A stretch of DNA of 10,262 bases from DASUFH01 sp036274645 (GCA_036274645.1 DASUFH010000296.1:1-10262); one strand, 5' to 3'; positions 1 through 6,773 are shown, numbered from the stretch's first letter. The notes: a model not told the origin generated them from the letters alone. Numbers and translations: made by a program.

Positions 1-159
1 GAAGGGCTGCGCTTGTTGCGTCTGACCGGCGCCATTCCGATCGATGGCGGGGTTCCGATCATTGTGGACGGGCGGGTCATCGGCGCTGTGGGTGTTTCCG
101 GCGGCAGCGGCGACCAGGATGGCCAGACCGCGAGCGCGGGCGCCGGAGCGCTGAAGTAG
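1..159 (+). CDS. GlcG/HbpS-type (DUF336) protein, C-terminal fragment
   Basis: The window opens inside this gene; 52 codons remain before a TAG stop. The visible part holds the family's closing pattern: a GGVPI segment, then DGRVIGAVGVSGG, then an acidic Asp and a small-residue helix (ASAGAGAL). This pattern is typical of the GlcG/HbpS haem-degrading or haem-binding family, small proteins often found beside glycolate, dehydratase or redox genes. Nothing can be said about the N-terminus, any signal peptide or the operon it belongs to. It converges on the MFS transporter gene, with 27 bases between the two stop codons. Family assignment is fairly secure. The biochemical role is not, because the family is functionally diverse. 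Confidence 0.75.
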   Translation, partial: EGLRLLRLTGAIPIDGGVPIIVDGRVIGAVGVSGGSGDQDGQTASAGAGALK

Positions 160-166
160 CCTCTCG

Positions 167-187
167 CAGCCGCAGCGGCGGCTGTTT
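167..187 (+). terminator. Hairpin between convergent genes, possible terminator
   Basis: CAGCCGC (167-173) and GCGGCTG (178-184) are exact reverse complements around a 4-base loop. On the plus strand the stem is followed by only three T residues. It lies just after the stop of the GlcG-like gene and touches the stop of the MFS gene. It could end the plus-strand transcript; the short T-run makes it a weak intrinsic terminator, and there is no T-run on the minus-strand side. Confidence 0.4.
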
Positions 188-1464
188 CAAGCGGATGACG
201 CCGTTCTGGCAGTTTCGAATGGACGTTGCGGCAGGCGCAGCTGTTTCCGGGAGTCCACGAGCAGTGTGAACACGCCGCCCAGGAAGGCGACTCCGGCGGC
301 AATGAGCAGGGGGATCGACCAGGATCCCCACCAGGCCACCGCCTGGCCGACCACGATGGGGCTGAGCGCGCCGCCCAGGTTGCCGAAGGTGTTCATGTAG
401 GCGGTTACCGATCCCGCAGCCTCGGATCCGACGTCGTGGCACATTGCCCAGCTGGCGCTCAACGAAAGGTCGCCTGCGGCGGCGGCGACGATGAGCGCAA
501 TGGCGGCGACGGTCCCGCTATCGGTGAGAGCCGCTGTCGCCAGGGCCGCGCCGCTGAGGGGCATGCTTACCGCGCCCACCGAACGCCCGACCTTGAGGCC
601 GTGTCGCTTTGTGAGGTAATCCGTGATGCGGCCACCCAGCATGCTGGTCGCTGCGGCCGCCAACAATACGATCGTGTGGATCGTATTCATTCTCGCGGAG
701 GAGAAGCCGCGGCCGTCCTTGAGGTAGGTGGGAAGCCAGGTGAGATAGAAATAGAGGCAGTATCCGAAACAGAAATACATCAGTCCGATCCACAGCAGAT
801 TCCAGTTCAGAAAAACCCTGGCGGACAGGTGAATCTCCCGGGGAGCGCCATCACTGCGGATCCAGCCGAGCTCCTCTGCATTGACGCCCGGATGATTGGC
901 CGGATCGTCGCGGAACCATCTCCACCAGAACACACACCAGACGACTCCGAGAATGCCGAAGAGCCAGAAGGCCTGTCTCCAGCCTGCAAACGCAATGATG
1001 GGCCCGACCACAAGCGGCGTGATCGCGCCACCCAGGCGCGAGCCCATGAAAATGACTCCGTGCGCTGTCCCCCGTTCCCGCTCCGGAAACCAGCGCGACA
1101 GACTTCTGGAGACGTTCGGGAACGCGCCGGCTTCCCCGGCGCCAAACAGGAATCGCGCGGCGAGCATGGTTCCATAGCTCCAGACCAGCCCGGTTGCCAC
1201 CGTGAAGGCGGACCACCACAGCACAATACGGGCCAGGATTTTCCGCGGACCGAATACGTCGCCCAGCCAGCCGCTGGGTATCTCGAAAATCGCATAGGCG
1301 AATACGAACGCGCTGAAAACCCACCCCATCTGGTCCGGGCGCAGCCCCAGTTCCTGGCGGATGTCTGTTGCCGCGGTGGATATGCACACGCGATCGACGT
1401 ACGTCACGATTGAAAGCGCAAAGGCAAGACGCAGGAGCGTGTATCGGGCGCGTGTCGGAGGCAT
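187..1464 (-). CDS. MFS transporter, anion:cation symporter (hexuronate/glucarate-like) type
   Basis: A 425-residue polytopic inner-membrane protein, normal length for a 12-helix major facilitator. The first helix contains the Y-x-DR pattern (residues 22-25). The loop between helices 2 and 3 has the MFS motif GWLGDVFGPRK (65-75). A family-typical stretch RFLFGAGEAGAFPN (104-117) is followed by RWFPERERG (124-132), as in organic-anion symporters such as ExuT and GudP. Members of this family take up sugar acids or other carboxylates with protons; the exact substrate cannot be read from sequence. It is the last gene of a three-gene minus-strand cluster, 41 bases after the cytochrome/copper protein. 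The ATG at 1464 lies 2 bases from a predicted hairpin, and only a weak GAAG ribosome-binding sequence is visible, inside that hairpin. Confidence 0.88.
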   Translation of the reverse strand: MPPTRARYTLLRLAFALSIVTYVDRVCISTAATDIRQELGLRPDQMGWVFSAFVFAYAIFEIPSGWLGDVFGPRKILARIVLWWSAFTVATGLVWSYGTMLAARFLFGAGEAGAFPNVSRSLSRWFPERERGTAHGVIFMGSRLGGAITPLVVGPIIAFAGWRQAFWLFGILGVVWCVFWWRWFRDDPANHPGVNAEELGWIRSDGAPREIHLSARVFLNWNLLWIGLMYFCFGYCLYFYLTWLPTYLKDGRGFSSARMNTIHTIVLLAAAATSMLGGRITDYLTKRHGLKVGRSVGAVSMPLSGAALATAALTDSGTVAAIALIVAAAAGDLSLSASWAMCHDVGSEAAGSVTAYMNTFGNLGGALSPIVVGQAVAWWGSWSIPLLIAAGVAFLGGVFTLLVDSRKQLRLPQRPFETARTASSA

Positions 1465-1466
1465 CG

Positions 1467-1497
1467 CTTCAGCGTTTCACCCAGGGTGAAAGCGAAG
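1467..1497 (-). promoter_or_regulatory. Palindrome/hairpin just upstream of the MFS start
   Basis: TTTCACCC (1475-1482) and GGGTGAAA (1484-1491) are perfect inverted arms around one base. The pairing extends outward with CTTC (1467-1470) against GAAG (1494-1497), with small bulges between. It fills most of the 41-base gap between the cytochrome gene and the transporter gene. As DNA it could be an operator; as RNA it would bury the only ribosome-binding-like GAAG before the transporter ATG. There is no T-run after it, so it does not look like a terminator. Confidence 0.4.
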
Positions 1498-1505
1498 GCG
1501 CGCGA

Positions 1506-2765
1506 TCACGGCTGCCTGACGAGGGCGCCCCACAGCTTGTTGGGGGAAATCTGAATCGGTTCGCTGTCACGGCGATTCTCCGCGTTGACTTCCGTCCAGT
1601 TGATGTAGAGCAGGTGCATCTCGTCCCACAACTGGTCTCCGTACGTGACCGTGGCCTGGGGATTCGGGTTCTGCGGGTTTGCGGGCGAATTGTCGTAATG
1701 AGCGACATATTCGACGATCGCCCCCTGCGGCACATTTTCGGGTTTCGCCAGCACGTAATAGTACTGCCAGCCATCATTCCACTCCGGAATGTACAGAAGG
1801 GTCTTGCGTGACCCGTCCGGTTGGATCAACGTGACCGTGGCGTCTTTCCCACGCAGGTGCATATGCGGGCGCAGCGCGTGAATGCGGGCGGGAAAAGGGA
1901 ACTGGATGGCCGCCACGACCTCGTGATTGCGGGCCATCGGAGGAATGGCAAATCCGGTGTTCACGACCATCGCGCTGTGGACGGCCGTGTGCGCCGGTTT
2001 TGCCGCAAGCTTGAAGCCGACGACGGTCTGGTCGGTCTCCTCCCGTCCGTTCGCGTTGTAGTGAAGCTGCAAATGAATGCGCGTGCCTTTGGGAATCAGT
2101 TTGCCGTATCCCTCGCGGAAGATCAGCGGCTCGAGGCCCGGCGAATACAGATGCAGTCCGGTGGCCACGGAAGCGTCCGCGCCGAGCAGAGCGAAGGCGT
2201 GATGAACGACGGCGCGATTCCCCGGCCGCACTTCGACCGCTTGAATCCAGGTGTCTTCCGGAAACACGTAGTCGGTCGGAAACGTCATGTAGGGAATCGT
2301 ACCCGACGCCGGCACAGTAAACGGCTCCACCATCCGGACAATCAAATCCGGTGTCCCGATCTGCCAGCCCTCCACGAATTGCGGCAACGCCGGAGTTTCG
2401 TCCGGCGGTCCCTGCCGCGCGCCGCTGTCCACCCAGTCGACGATCGTCTGAATGTCTCGGTCACTGAGACGCTTGCTGTTGGCCAGGTTTCCGTAAGCCG
2501 GATCGGCCGGCCATGGAGGCATCTTCCGGGTCAGGATGGCCTGCTTGATCGATTTGGCCCAGGGGCGCGTTTCCTCGTACGTCCGCATCGAAAACGGGCC
2601 GATTTCGCCGGGCCGGTGGCAATAGACACAGTTCGCGAACAGAATCGGCGCAACGTCCTTCGCAAAGGTGGGTTCGCGCGCCGGACCGCCGGCCGCAGCC
2701 GTGGCGATCAGTGTGAGAAAGGCGCCGGCCCATGCCGCCGCCACACCGAGCGATGGAAGTCTCAT
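1506..2765 (-). CDS. Secreted cytochrome c fused to a PHM-like copper type II monooxygenase domain
   Basis: A 419-residue protein. Residues 1-25 look like a Sec signal peptide. Residues about 31-120 form a small c-type cytochrome domain with haem site CVYCH (46-50) and a KMPPW motif (81-85) whose Met is a likely axial ligand. The rest resembles copper type II ascorbate-dependent monooxygenases: HH at 188-189, LQLHYN with H235, HMH at 301-303, and DEM with M383. These match in order the HH, H, HxH and Met copper ligands of peptidylglycine hydroxylating monooxygenase (PHM). The inferred role is a periplasmic oxidoreductase in which the haem may feed electrons to copper; substrate unknown. The ATG at 2765 is preferred over upstream alternatives because it precedes the signal peptide, has GAGG behind it, and overlaps the previous stop as ATGA, implying translational coupling. 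Confidence 0.85.
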   Translation of the reverse strand: MRLPSLGVAAAWAGAFLTLIATAAAGGPAREPTFAKDVAPILFANCVYCHRPGEIGPFSMRTYEETRPWAKSIKQAILTRKMPPWPADPAYGNLANSKRLSDRDIQTIVDWVDSGARQGPPDETPALPQFVEGWQIGTPDLIVRMVEPFTVPASGTIPYMTFPTDYVFPEDTWIQAVEVRPGNRAVVHHAFALLGADASVATGLHLYSPGLEPLIFREGYGKLIPKGTRIHLQLHYNANGREETDQTVVGFKLAAKPAHTAVHSAMVVNTGFAIPPMARNHEVVAAIQFPFPARIHALRPHMHLRGKDATVTLIQPDGSRKTLLYIPEWNDGWQYYYVLAKPENVPQGAIVEYVAHYDNSPANPQNPNPQATVTYGDQLWDEMHLLYINWTEVNAENRRDSEPIQISPNKLWGALVRQP

Positions 2766-3259
2766 GGCCGCCTCAACCTGTATTCCAACCGGAGCCACGG
2801 GACATTGCCCATCGTCAGATTGGCGGTTCCGACCAACTCGCCTTTGTCGATCGTGAAGACGAATGTGGCCAGTACGGAGTCCTTCCATTCATCAGGATTG
2901 GGCGGGGATTGAGGCGGTCTGATGACCCCCGTGGCCCGCAGCTGGTTTCCGGAAATGCGGACATCGGTAAAGCGGACCCCTTCGGCGAATCCCAGAAATG
3001 GCGTCATGGTTCCGCCAAGCTCATTGCCCACGTTTCCAATCAGCACGGAAACGTTCTGGCCTTCCCGGGCATAAGGCGATGGCGTATCGGTCTTCCAGTT
3101 TTGCGCGCCGATCCATGCGCCTGTGAAGCGATCGAGCGATCCCTGGGCCCCGACTGGAGTCGCCAGCGGCGGAAGCGTGAAGGCCCCAATGGCCATGTAC
3201 AGCGCAAACCGGGACCACTCCCGGCGGAGCCGCTTACTTGTGGACAGCCGGAGGAACAT
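2762..3259 (-). CDS. Secreted protein of unknown function, first gene of the minus-strand cluster
   Basis: A 165-residue protein that I do not recognise. The N-terminus is basic (several Arg/Lys in the first 17 residues), followed by a hydrophobic stretch ending PVGA-Q near residue 39, consistent with a Sec signal peptide. The mature part, about 125 residues, starts with DRFTGAWIGAQ and is rich in Gly, Thr, Val and alternating hydrophobic residues, suggesting a compact beta-sheet fold. It has no cysteines or haem motif. Its TGA overlaps the ATG of the cytochrome/copper protein, so the two are very likely translated together and may act together outside the cytoplasm, as partner or accessory. 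No convincing ribosome-binding site precedes the ATG; instead a hairpin ends directly against it. A later in-frame ATG (residue 22) would give a shorter signal peptide. Confidence 0.7.
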   Translation of the reverse strand: MFLRLSTSKRLRREWSRFALYMAIGAFTLPPLATPVGAQGSLDRFTGAWIGAQNWKTDTPSPYAREGQNVSVLIGNVGNELGGTMTPFLGFAEGVRFTDVRISGNQLRATGVIRPPQSPPNPDEWKDSVLATFVFTIDKGELVGTANLTMGNVPWLRLEYRLRRP

Positions 3260-3292
3260 TACGGGAGCATTCTATATCGATAGCGTCCCGTA
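3260..3292 (-). promoter_or_regulatory. Inverted repeat abutting the start codon of the secreted-protein gene
   Basis: TACGGGA (3260-3266) and TCCCGTA (3286-3292) are perfect inverted arms, with a nested CTAT/ATAG pair (3272-3275, 3280-3283) inside. On the minus-strand transcript the hairpin would end at the base just before the ATG at 3259. It also lies in the 116-base gap shared with the divergent gene starting at 3376. It could be an operator for one or both genes or an mRNA structure controlling translation. Confidence 0.4.
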
Positions 3293-3375
3293 GTCTCCCT
3301 TCTCGGAGCGGGGTGTGGATTGGGCCGCTTCGATGAGCTACGATGACTCCAGATACAAAAACGGGAGCGTTAACC

Positions 3376-3687
3376 ATGGCCGTTTACCACGGTTCGCTGG
3401 AAGACTCGCAGGAACTCATTCAATTCTTTCGCCGTGAAGCCGCAGGACTTCGTAACCTGCGCAAGGTGATCATCTCGCTGGAAAGCACGGTTGTCCGCGA
3501 TGTCAACGGGGATGAAATTGTGTTTCCCGGGTTAACGTACGGCTCGACGTCGCTCGAGGAACTGTTGCGTGAACTGGGAGTGATCTTTTCCCCTGATCGG
3601 CTTCACGATCCGAATGCCACAGTCGACGGTGTGAAGGAATTTGAACTGAGCGCGCGCTGGACGTGGGGGCACGATCGGGTCATGTGA
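3376..3687 (+). CDS. Small hypothetical protein, 103 residues
   Basis: I do not recognise this protein. It is soluble, with no signal peptide, membrane segment or cysteine. The first part is helical and charged (EDSQELIQFFRREAAGL), followed by beta-like segments (KVIISLES, DEIVFPGL), a second helix (SLEELLRELG) and a C-terminal stretch with two Trp residues (RWTWGHD). The ATG at 3376 is chosen because GGGAG lies 8 bases upstream (3363-3367); an in-frame ATG at 3343 has no such site. It is a single gene, divergent from the secreted-protein/cytochrome cluster, and its end converges on the peroxidase gene with the long inverted repeat between them. Codon use and GC content look like those of its neighbours, so it is probably a real chromosomal gene. 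Confidence 0.65.
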   Translation: MAVYHGSLEDSQELIQFFRREAAGLRNLRKVIISLESTVVRDVNGDEIVFPGLTYGSTSLEELLRELGVIFSPDRLHDPNATVDGVKEFELSARWTWGHDRVM

Positions 3688-3698
3688 CGCGGAGGGGC

Positions 3699-3892
3699 CT
3701 TCCCCACTTAATCATTAACTGTTGGCTGTTCACTATTAACTGCTTGGCTTAATGGCATTAGAACTTCCTGCGGCTATGGGATCACAATATCCGCGCAACC
3801 ATGTGATCGCGCTTTGGGCCGGGGAATTATTAATGCCATTAAGCCAAGCAGTTAATAGTGAACAGCCAACAGTTAATGATTAAGTGGGGAAG
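3699..3892. repeat. 194-bp element with perfect 62-bp inverted arms
   Basis: Bases 3699-3760 are the exact reverse complement of 3831-3892 (62 of 62), around a 70-base centre (3761-3830). The arms contain 24 G/C of 62, clearly more AT-rich than the surrounding genes. The right arm reads as back-to-back degenerate heptamers: AGTTAAT (3850), AGTGAAC (3857), AGCCAAC (3864), AGTTAAT (3871), GATTAAG (3878). The centre has its own inverted pair, GATCACA (3780-3786) and TGTGATC (3802-3808). It sits between two convergent genes. It may be a MITE-like or other dispersed repeat, and its transcript would form a very long hairpin able to act as a two-way terminator. I see no clear target-site duplication. 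Confidence 0.9.
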
Positions 3893-3921
3893 AAGACACC
3901 CCCGACGTCGAACGGCCCCCT

Positions 3922-4986
3922 TTACGGCAACGCCGGCTTTTCGAACGGTTTCGACGCCGGCGTCAGGCTCTTCAGGAACGCGATCAACTGGGCCTTTTCT
4001 TCCGGTTTCAGCGTCTTCGGTGTCAGCTTCGGATCGAGAGTGGGATTCGCATGCCCACCCGCTAAAACGAAGTCGACGGCTTCTTCCAGCGTCGCTGCGC
4101 TTCCATCGTGGAAATACGGCGCGGTTTCCGTGACGCTGCGCAATGTCGGTGTCTTGAACGCCCCCATCATCTCCCTGGCGTCGGCCGGGACCGGCTTCTT
4201 GTCTTTTTGAGCGCTGGTTTCGAGAAACTTTCCGCGGCCGAGGTCCGGGGTCGGCTTGTCCATTCCGACGCCGATATTGTGGAAGCCGAGGTCGGTATAG
4301 AGCGGCGGGGTGTGGCAGAGCGCGCACTGCGCCGTTTCGCTGAAGACGCGTTGTCCCTGAATGGCGTCTTCGGAAACCGCCGTTTTATCGTTCTTCAGTT
4401 CATAGCGGTCCCATGGCGAGTCATCGGAAACGACGGTGCGCACGAACGTGGCGATCGCCTGGGGAATATTTTCGGCGGTGGCCGGGCCTCCCATGGCTTT
4501 CTCAAACGCCTGTTTGTAGCCATCGATGCCGTTCAGCTTCATGGCGACCGCATCCGGATCGCCGCCCATCTGTCCTTTCCACGCCGCCGTTATCTGGCCT
4601 TCCAGCGTGGCGGCGCGGCCATCCCAGTACCATTCATGGTAATAGCCCGCGTTGAGGATTGTTGGCGTGTTGCGGGTGTTCGGCTTTCCATCAAATTTGG
4701 TGGAAAACGTCTTTCCATCTGTCCAGGCCATCGACGGGAAATGGCAGTTTTCGCAGGACATGTCTCCATTTTTCGACAGGCGTGTGTCGAAGAACAGCTG
4801 CGCCCCGAGGGCGGCCTTCTCAGGCGTTATCGGGTTGTTTTCCGGTTCGGGCATTTTCGGCAACGCCATGGCCGGCGTGTCCGGTTGCGGCGCCGGAGTG
4901 GGCTCTTCCCTGGTTGTTTCGGGATTTCCGCAGGACGCGGCAAACAAAATGACGGCGGACAGCAGCAGAAAGCCGGAAAGCTTCAT
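3922..4986 (-). CDS. Di-haem cytochrome c peroxidase (CcpA/MauG family), lipoprotein
   Basis: A 354-residue protein, about the usual family length. A signal peptide ends in a lipobox-like FAASC with Cys19, so it is probably anchored as a lipoprotein, followed by a Pro/Glu-rich linker (21-52). There are two haem c sites: CENCH (78-82) in the N-terminal domain and CALCH (221-225) in the C-terminal domain. Other family hallmarks are YWDGRAATLEGQ (120-131), GAFKTPTLR (275-283) and APYFHDGS (289-296). The family reduces hydrogen peroxide with electrons from small cytochromes, or in MauG carries out protein oxidation. Met273 and Met274, just before GAFKTPTLR, could supply the Met axial ligand of CcpA-type enzymes, favouring peroxidase over MauG; this is an inference. 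GGAGG (4994-4998) lies 7 bases before the ATG. It is a single gene, divergent from nadB and converging on the long inverted repeat. Confidence 0.93.
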   Translation of the reverse strand: MKLSGFLLLSAVILFAASCGNPETTREEPTPAPQPDTPAMALPKMPEPENNPITPEKAALGAQLFFDTRLSKNGDMSCENCHFPSMAWTDGKTFSTKFDGKPNTRNTPTILNAGYYHEWYWDGRAATLEGQITAAWKGQMGGDPDAVAMKLNGIDGYKQAFEKAMGGPATAENIPQAIATFVRTVVSDDSPWDRYELKNDKTAVSEDAIQGQRVFSETAQCALCHTPPLYTDLGFHNIGVGMDKPTPDLGRGKFLETSAQKDKKPVPADAREMMGAFKTPTLRSVTETAPYFHDGSAATLEEAVDFVLAGGHANPTLDPKLTPKTLKPEEKAQLIAFLKSLTPASKPFEKPALP

Positions 4987-5048
4987 AAAGTATCCTCCGT
5001 TTTGTTGCGCGGGATTGTACCAGAAAAGAGTTATGTCATGATGAGTGC

Positions 5049-6602
5049 GTGCGCGAGCGATTTGAACGGCTCGAGACGGACTTCATCGTGGTGGGCAGCG
5101 GAGCGGCCGGCTTACGGGCCGCCGTTGAACTTTCTGCCGCCGGCCGCGTTCTGGTTCTGACCAAGACCGAACTGACGGAATCCAATTCCCGGTATGCCCA
5201 GGGCGGTATTGCCGCGGCGATGGACGATTCGGACACGACCGAACTGCATCGGGCCGATACGATCGCCGCCGGCGCCGGCCTGTGTGACGAAGCCGCCGTG
5301 GCGGTCCTGGTCGAGGAAGGACCCGCCGAGGTTGAGCGCCTCATCGATTGGGGAACCGCTTTCGATACGATTGACGGCAAGGTCGCGTTTGGACGCGAGG
5401 GCGCGCACAGCCGCTCGCGCGTTTTGCACGCCAATGGGGACGCGACGGGAATGGAGATCGTGACTGCGCTCTGGCGAAAGGTCCGCTCGCTTCCCAGCGT
5501 CACGATCGAATCTTTTGCCTTTGTCGAGGACCTGGTCGTTCTGGACGACCGCGTCGTCGGCGTGCGCTATGTGTCACCCCGCGGGGCCCGCGAGGTCATC
5601 GCCCGGGCAACGCTGATCGCTTCCGGGGGCGCCGGACAGATCTTCAGTCACACCACCAACCCCGCGGTTGCCACCGGAGACGGTTTTGCGCTGGCGTATC
5701 GCGCCGGGGCGTTGCTGCGTGACATGGAGTTCGTCCAGTTCCATCCGACGGCGCTGAACATTGCGGGCGCTCCGCCCTTTCTGATTTCCGAAGCGGTCCG
5801 CGGTGAAGGCGCGACGCTGGTTGACGCGAGCGGAAACCGATTTGTCGACGAACTGGCGCCTCGGGACGTCGTGGCGCGAGCGATCTATTCGCGCGTCGCC
5901 GCCGGCTCGACTGTGTATCTGGACCTGCGCGGACTGCCGGGGGGCCTGGCGCAGCGGCGTTTCCCACACATTCACGCGTTCTGCCTGGAGCGCGGGATCG
6001 ATGTGGCGCGCAACAAACTGCCGGTCACGCCGGCCGCGCATTATTTCATGGGCGGAATCTGGACCGACCTGGATGGCCGATCGTCCGTTAAGGGGTTGTA
6101 CGCCGCCGGCGAAGTCGCCTCCTGCGGCATTCACGGCGCCAATCGTCTGGCGAGCAACTCGCTGCTGGAGTGCGTCGTTTTTGGCCGCCGCGCAGCCAGC
6201 GCGATGACTCGAGAAAAAAACCGCGCCTTCGAGGGAACCCCGCCACGCCAGTCTCTCCCGCGGACTCCGCAGCGCGCTGAAGAAGCGCGCCGCGTTATTC
6301 GCGATGTGGCGTGGAAGTCCGGCGGGATTGTTCGTCAGGCGGAAGGACTAAAGCAGGGCATTGAATTGCTGACCCGCCTGATGGATGACTGGCAAACCAC
6401 AGACAGTCCGTCTCCAGAACAGATGGAAGCCGCCAATCTACGCGACGTCGCTCTCCTGACACTGCGGAGCGCGCTCGTCCGCCTGGAAAGTCGGGGCGCC
6501 CATTATCGCGCCGATTTCCCCGCGCTTAACGATCTCCAGTACGGTTTTCACTCGTGGACTCGGTCCGGAGCGCCGTCCTGGATTGGATCGTTGCGCTTTT
6601 GA
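5049..6602 (+). CDS. nadB: L-aspartate oxidase NadB
   Basis: FAD enzyme that oxidises L-aspartate to iminoaspartate, the first step of de novo NAD synthesis, in the cytoplasm. At 517 residues it is near usual length. Visible motifs: dinucleotide-binding GSGAAG (16-21), SRYAQGGIAA (47-56), HANGDATG (127-134), QFHPTAL (230-236), EAVRGEGA (248-255), an Arg in PRD (272), PAAHYFMGG (328-336) and the FAD/substrate signature from GLYAAGE (349) to NSLLE (374). The C-terminal helical domain contains GAHYRADFP. These separate it from succinate dehydrogenase or fumarate reductase flavoproteins, though the fold is shared. The start is GTG at 5049: no ATG is in frame back to the stop at 4986, and this start gives a normal short lead before the FAD motif. 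No good ribosome-binding site is visible. nadA and nadC are not adjacent. Confidence 0.96.
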   Translation: MRERFERLETDFIVVGSGAAGLRAAVELSAAGRVLVLTKTELTESNSRYAQGGIAAAMDDSDTTELHRADTIAAGAGLCDEAAVAVLVEEGPAEVERLIDWGTAFDTIDGKVAFGREGAHSRSRVLHANGDATGMEIVTALWRKVRSLPSVTIESFAFVEDLVVLDDRVVGVRYVSPRGAREVIARATLIASGGAGQIFSHTTNPAVATGDGFALAYRAGALLRDMEFVQFHPTALNIAGAPPFLISEAVRGEGATLVDASGNRFVDELAPRDVVARAIYSRVAAGSTVYLDLRGLPGGLAQRRFPHIHAFCLERGIDVARNKLPVTPAAHYFMGGIWTDLDGRSSVKGLYAAGEVASCGIHGANRLASNSLLECVVFGRRAASAMTREKNRAFEGTPPRQSLPRTPQRAEEARRVIRDVAWKSGGIVRQAEGLKQGIELLTRLMDDWQTTDSPSPEQMEAANLRDVALLTLRSALVRLESRGAHYRADFPALNDLQYGFHSWTRSGAPSWIGSLRF

Positions 6603-6641
6603 TGTCCTCCTCATACCTTAGTTCCATGAGCACCATACAAA

Positions 6642-6688
6642 CGTGCCAGGACGCGTCCCGATCGGACTCGGAGTCAGCACGGTTTTTT
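6642..6688 (+). terminator. Possible intrinsic terminator of nadB
   Basis: CGTGC (6642-6646) pairs with GCACG (6677-6681), which is followed by G and six T residues (6683-6688). The enclosed stretch contains the palindromes GGACGCGTCC (6649-6658) and CCGATCGG (6658-6665) and a GACT/AGTC pair. The structure would be branched rather than a simple stem, so this is a weak call. It is placed 40 bases after the nadB stop. Confidence 0.3.
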
Positions 6689-6743
6689 GCTTGTTTTAAC
6701 ATTGCCCCCTTGCTAGGTTGCCTAACCGAGAAAGCGGTATAAG

Positions 6744-6773
6744 AACCCCGCATTTTCACCACGATACGGGGTT
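6744..6773 (+). promoter_or_regulatory. Stem-loop in the leader of the HTH-pil operon
   Basis: AACCCCG (6744-6750) and CGGGGTT (6767-6773) are perfect arms around a 16-base loop, 36 bases before the ATG of the HTH gene. There is no T-run beyond three T residues, so it is more likely a leader structure or operator than a terminator. A TATAAG just in front (6738-6743) could be a -10 element, but no matching -35 at normal spacing is seen. Confidence 0.25.

Noticed and set aside
226..1413. A 395-codon plus-strand open frame.
   Set aside because: It lies opposite the MFS transporter, is rich in Arg, Gly and His without any domain, and is a typical shadow in GC-rich DNA.
1821..2912. A 363-codon plus-strand open frame.
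   Set aside because: It is the antisense of the cytochrome/copper protein gene, whose haem and copper motifs show the true strand.
3752..3883. A 43-codon open frame through the loop and right arm of the long inverted repeat.
   Set aside because: It has no ribosome-binding site, half of it is dictated by the heptamer arm, and the sequence resembles no protein I know. It is probably a by-product of the repeat.
3699..3892. Inverted element as an integron attC site or CRISPR unit.
   Set aside because: The arms are perfectly paired over 62 bases without the bulged bases and core sites of attC, and there is no array of equally spaced repeats or any integrase or cas gene in the window.
4108..5160. 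A 350-codon plus-strand open frame running into the start of nadB.
   Set aside because: It is antisense to the di-haem peroxidase and reads the start of nadB in the wrong frame; no domain is visible.
6738..6743. TATAAG as the -10 box of the HTH-pil promoter.
   Set aside because: The only -35-like sequences, TTGCCT (6718) and TTGCTA (6710), are 14 and 22 bases away, outside usual spacing, and no sigma-54 GG/GC pair at proper distance was found.
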